The notes beneath the pieces were generated by a model. The model did no database searches, was not told where the DNA came from, and saw only the letters and a program-made list of their open reading frames with translations. From the NCBI GenBank assembly GCA_013813825.1, contig JACCRA010000194.1:1-5908 (forward strand): a DNA stretch of 5,908 nucleotides, in the 5' to 3' direction. The stretch is from Pyrinomonadaceae bacterium. Its GTDB lineage: Bacteria; Acidobacteriota; Blastocatellia; Pyrinomonadales; Pyrinomonadaceae. Both the position numbers and the translations under genes were made by a program. Of this stretch, positions 4,957-5,908 are shown piece by piece. Positions within the stretch are counted from its first letter, which is position 1; every line of letters begins with the position of its first letter.

Positions 4957-5908
4957 TTACGGCTGGCCGAAGCGCAGGCGGTACTCCTGCGAGTTCATGA
5001 AGCCGTTGACCATTGTGCGAAAGTCCGTCGGGTTCTGGTTCAGGTAGCGCAGCCATGCGTTGTAGCCGTCCGTTTCCGGGTCTCTCCGCAGATAGCCAAA
5101 ATACTGCATGGCGACGAACGCGCCGTTGTATTCGTGTGCATCCACCGATGGGTGTTCGACGATGGCCCGCAGAACATCGGCGCGCGTCTTGCGTCCGGCT
5201 TGCAGGTCGGCGATCAGGGTGTCGCGCGTGACTGAACCGTTGAGCAACGCGCCGGCAGTGTGCAGCAGCGCGTCAACATAGGCCGTTGCTGATAGTGTGA
5301 GCGGATAGCGGTTCGTGAATTCCGCGCGCCCGGTAAACGAGTTGGCGAAGGCGTTGCGTTTGGCGAAGACTTCCTCCGGGGTCTGACCTGTGACGCCGCG
5401 CATGTCGCGGATGATCTCTTCGTAGCGCGGGAGCCGCCCCAAGCTGACCTTGTAGAAGAGGTAAACGAAGTAGCCTTTCAGTTGAAACTCCTGCGAGCGG
5501 AAGAAACTGCCGCTGACTGTGACGCGGTCGCACTGCGGGTTATTGTTCACGTCCGAACAGTTCTGCAAAACTCTCAACCACGCTGCCAACCCGTCCGGCT
5601 CCGGCTCGCGCGAAAGAAAGTCGAGGTACTGCATTTGCACAAAGAACGCCGGCTGATCAATCGGGTTCGCGGTCGCGTGCGGGTCGTTGTCGGCGATAAT
5701 CAGGGCGCTCTCGACGGTCGTGGCCTGCGACTGAAAGACGGCCCCGATTGGGCGGCTGAGACGCAGCGAGAGAGTCTCTGTGCCTTCGTCGTAGGCGTCG
5801 TCAATGACGGGGATGGTGAAAGTCTGCTGTGCCTGATTGGGCGCGAAGTGGAGCGTGTCCACTGTCGTGGCGTAGTCGCAGCGGGCGTAGGCCGTGCCGT
5901 TTCTCACG
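4957..5908 (-). CDS. Calx-beta and DUF4214 domain protein, probably secreted (5'-partial)
   Basis: The minus-strand frame enters at the right edge and ends at TAA (4959-4957), giving 316 visible residues. The GTG at the edge (5907-5905) is internal, because the sequence begins in mid-domain. Seen: the end of a Calx-beta domain (about 1-76), with NGTAYARCDY, LHFAPNQAQQTFTIPVIDD (19-37), DEGTETLSLRLSRPIG and the closing IIADND (70-75). After a short linker come DUF4214-like units: FFVQMQYLDFLSREPEPDG from 88, a middle segment around AYVDALLHTAG (209-219), and AFVAMQYFGYLRRDPETDGY from 263, ending EYRLRFGQP. Cysteines 117 and 126 match the loop position of the cysteine pair in the neighbouring paralogue. 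Family knowledge: Calx-beta (PF03160) is an immunoglobulin-like fold, often tandem and Ca-binding in surface adhesins; DUF4214 has no proven activity. More Calx-beta repeats and a signal peptide probably lie outside the window. Inferred: a surface or secreted adhesion-type protein. Confidence 0.9.
   Translation of the reverse strand, partial: VRNGTAYARCDYATTVDTLHFAPNQAQQTFTIPVIDDAYDEGTETLSLRLSRPIGAVFQSQATTVESALIIADNDPHATANPIDQPAFFVQMQYLDFLSREPEPDGLAAWLRVLQNCSDVNNNPQCDRVTVSGSFFRSQEFQLKGYFVYLFYKVSLGRLPRYEEIIRDMRGVTGQTPEEVFAKRNAFANSFTGRAEFTNRYPLTLSATAYVDALLHTAGALLNGSVTRDTLIADLQAGRKTRADVLRAIVEHPSVDAHEYNGAFVAMQYFGYLRRDPETDGYNAWLRYLNQNPTDFRTMVNGFMNSQEYRLRFGQP

Overview
The window looks like part of a high-GC Acidobacteriota chromosome, most likely class Blastocatellia (Pyrinomonadaceae-like). 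This is inferred from protein architecture only. One protein joins a PD40/TolB-type beta-propeller to a C-terminal domain resembling the 'Solibacter uncharacterized C-terminal domain' (TIGR03437). Two others carry DUF4214 modules, one of them behind a Calx-beta domain. I recall these combinations as common in that group. No rRNA, tRNA, transposase, CRISPR array or phage gene is visible.

Layout: (1) Bases 1-2373, plus strand: the 3' part of a long gene for a probable exported beta-propeller protein, with a Ser/Thr/Pro linker and a TIGR03437-like C-terminus; its start lies before the window. (2) Bases 2374-2458: a short gap almost filled by a 22-bp perfect inverted repeat ending in a T-run, a likely terminator. 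(3) Bases 2459-3625, plus strand: a complete GT4-type glycosyltransferase. (4) Bases 3623-3672: a strong hairpin shared by the two convergent genes on either side, a bidirectional terminator. (5) Bases 3693-4568, minus strand: a complete secreted DUF4214 protein with a signal peptide and a good ribosome binding site. (6) Bases 4569-4956: 388 gene-free bases holding a likely promoter and structured leader for gene 5, a 22-bp perfect inverted repeat around a 57-base centre, and a second imperfect inverted repeat. (7) Bases 4957 to the window end, minus strand: the 3' part of a Calx-beta/DUF4214 protein, a close paralogue of gene 5.

Three of the four proteins appear built for the cell envelope or exterior, and the fourth is a sugar transferase that could serve surface polysaccharide or glycoprotein synthesis. 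No shared pathway can be proved. The genes are separated by terminators and look like single transcription units rather than one operon. I see no clearly new defence or mobile system. The most unusual sequence is the inverted-repeat element at 4727-4858, which encloses a small open frame on the minus strand.
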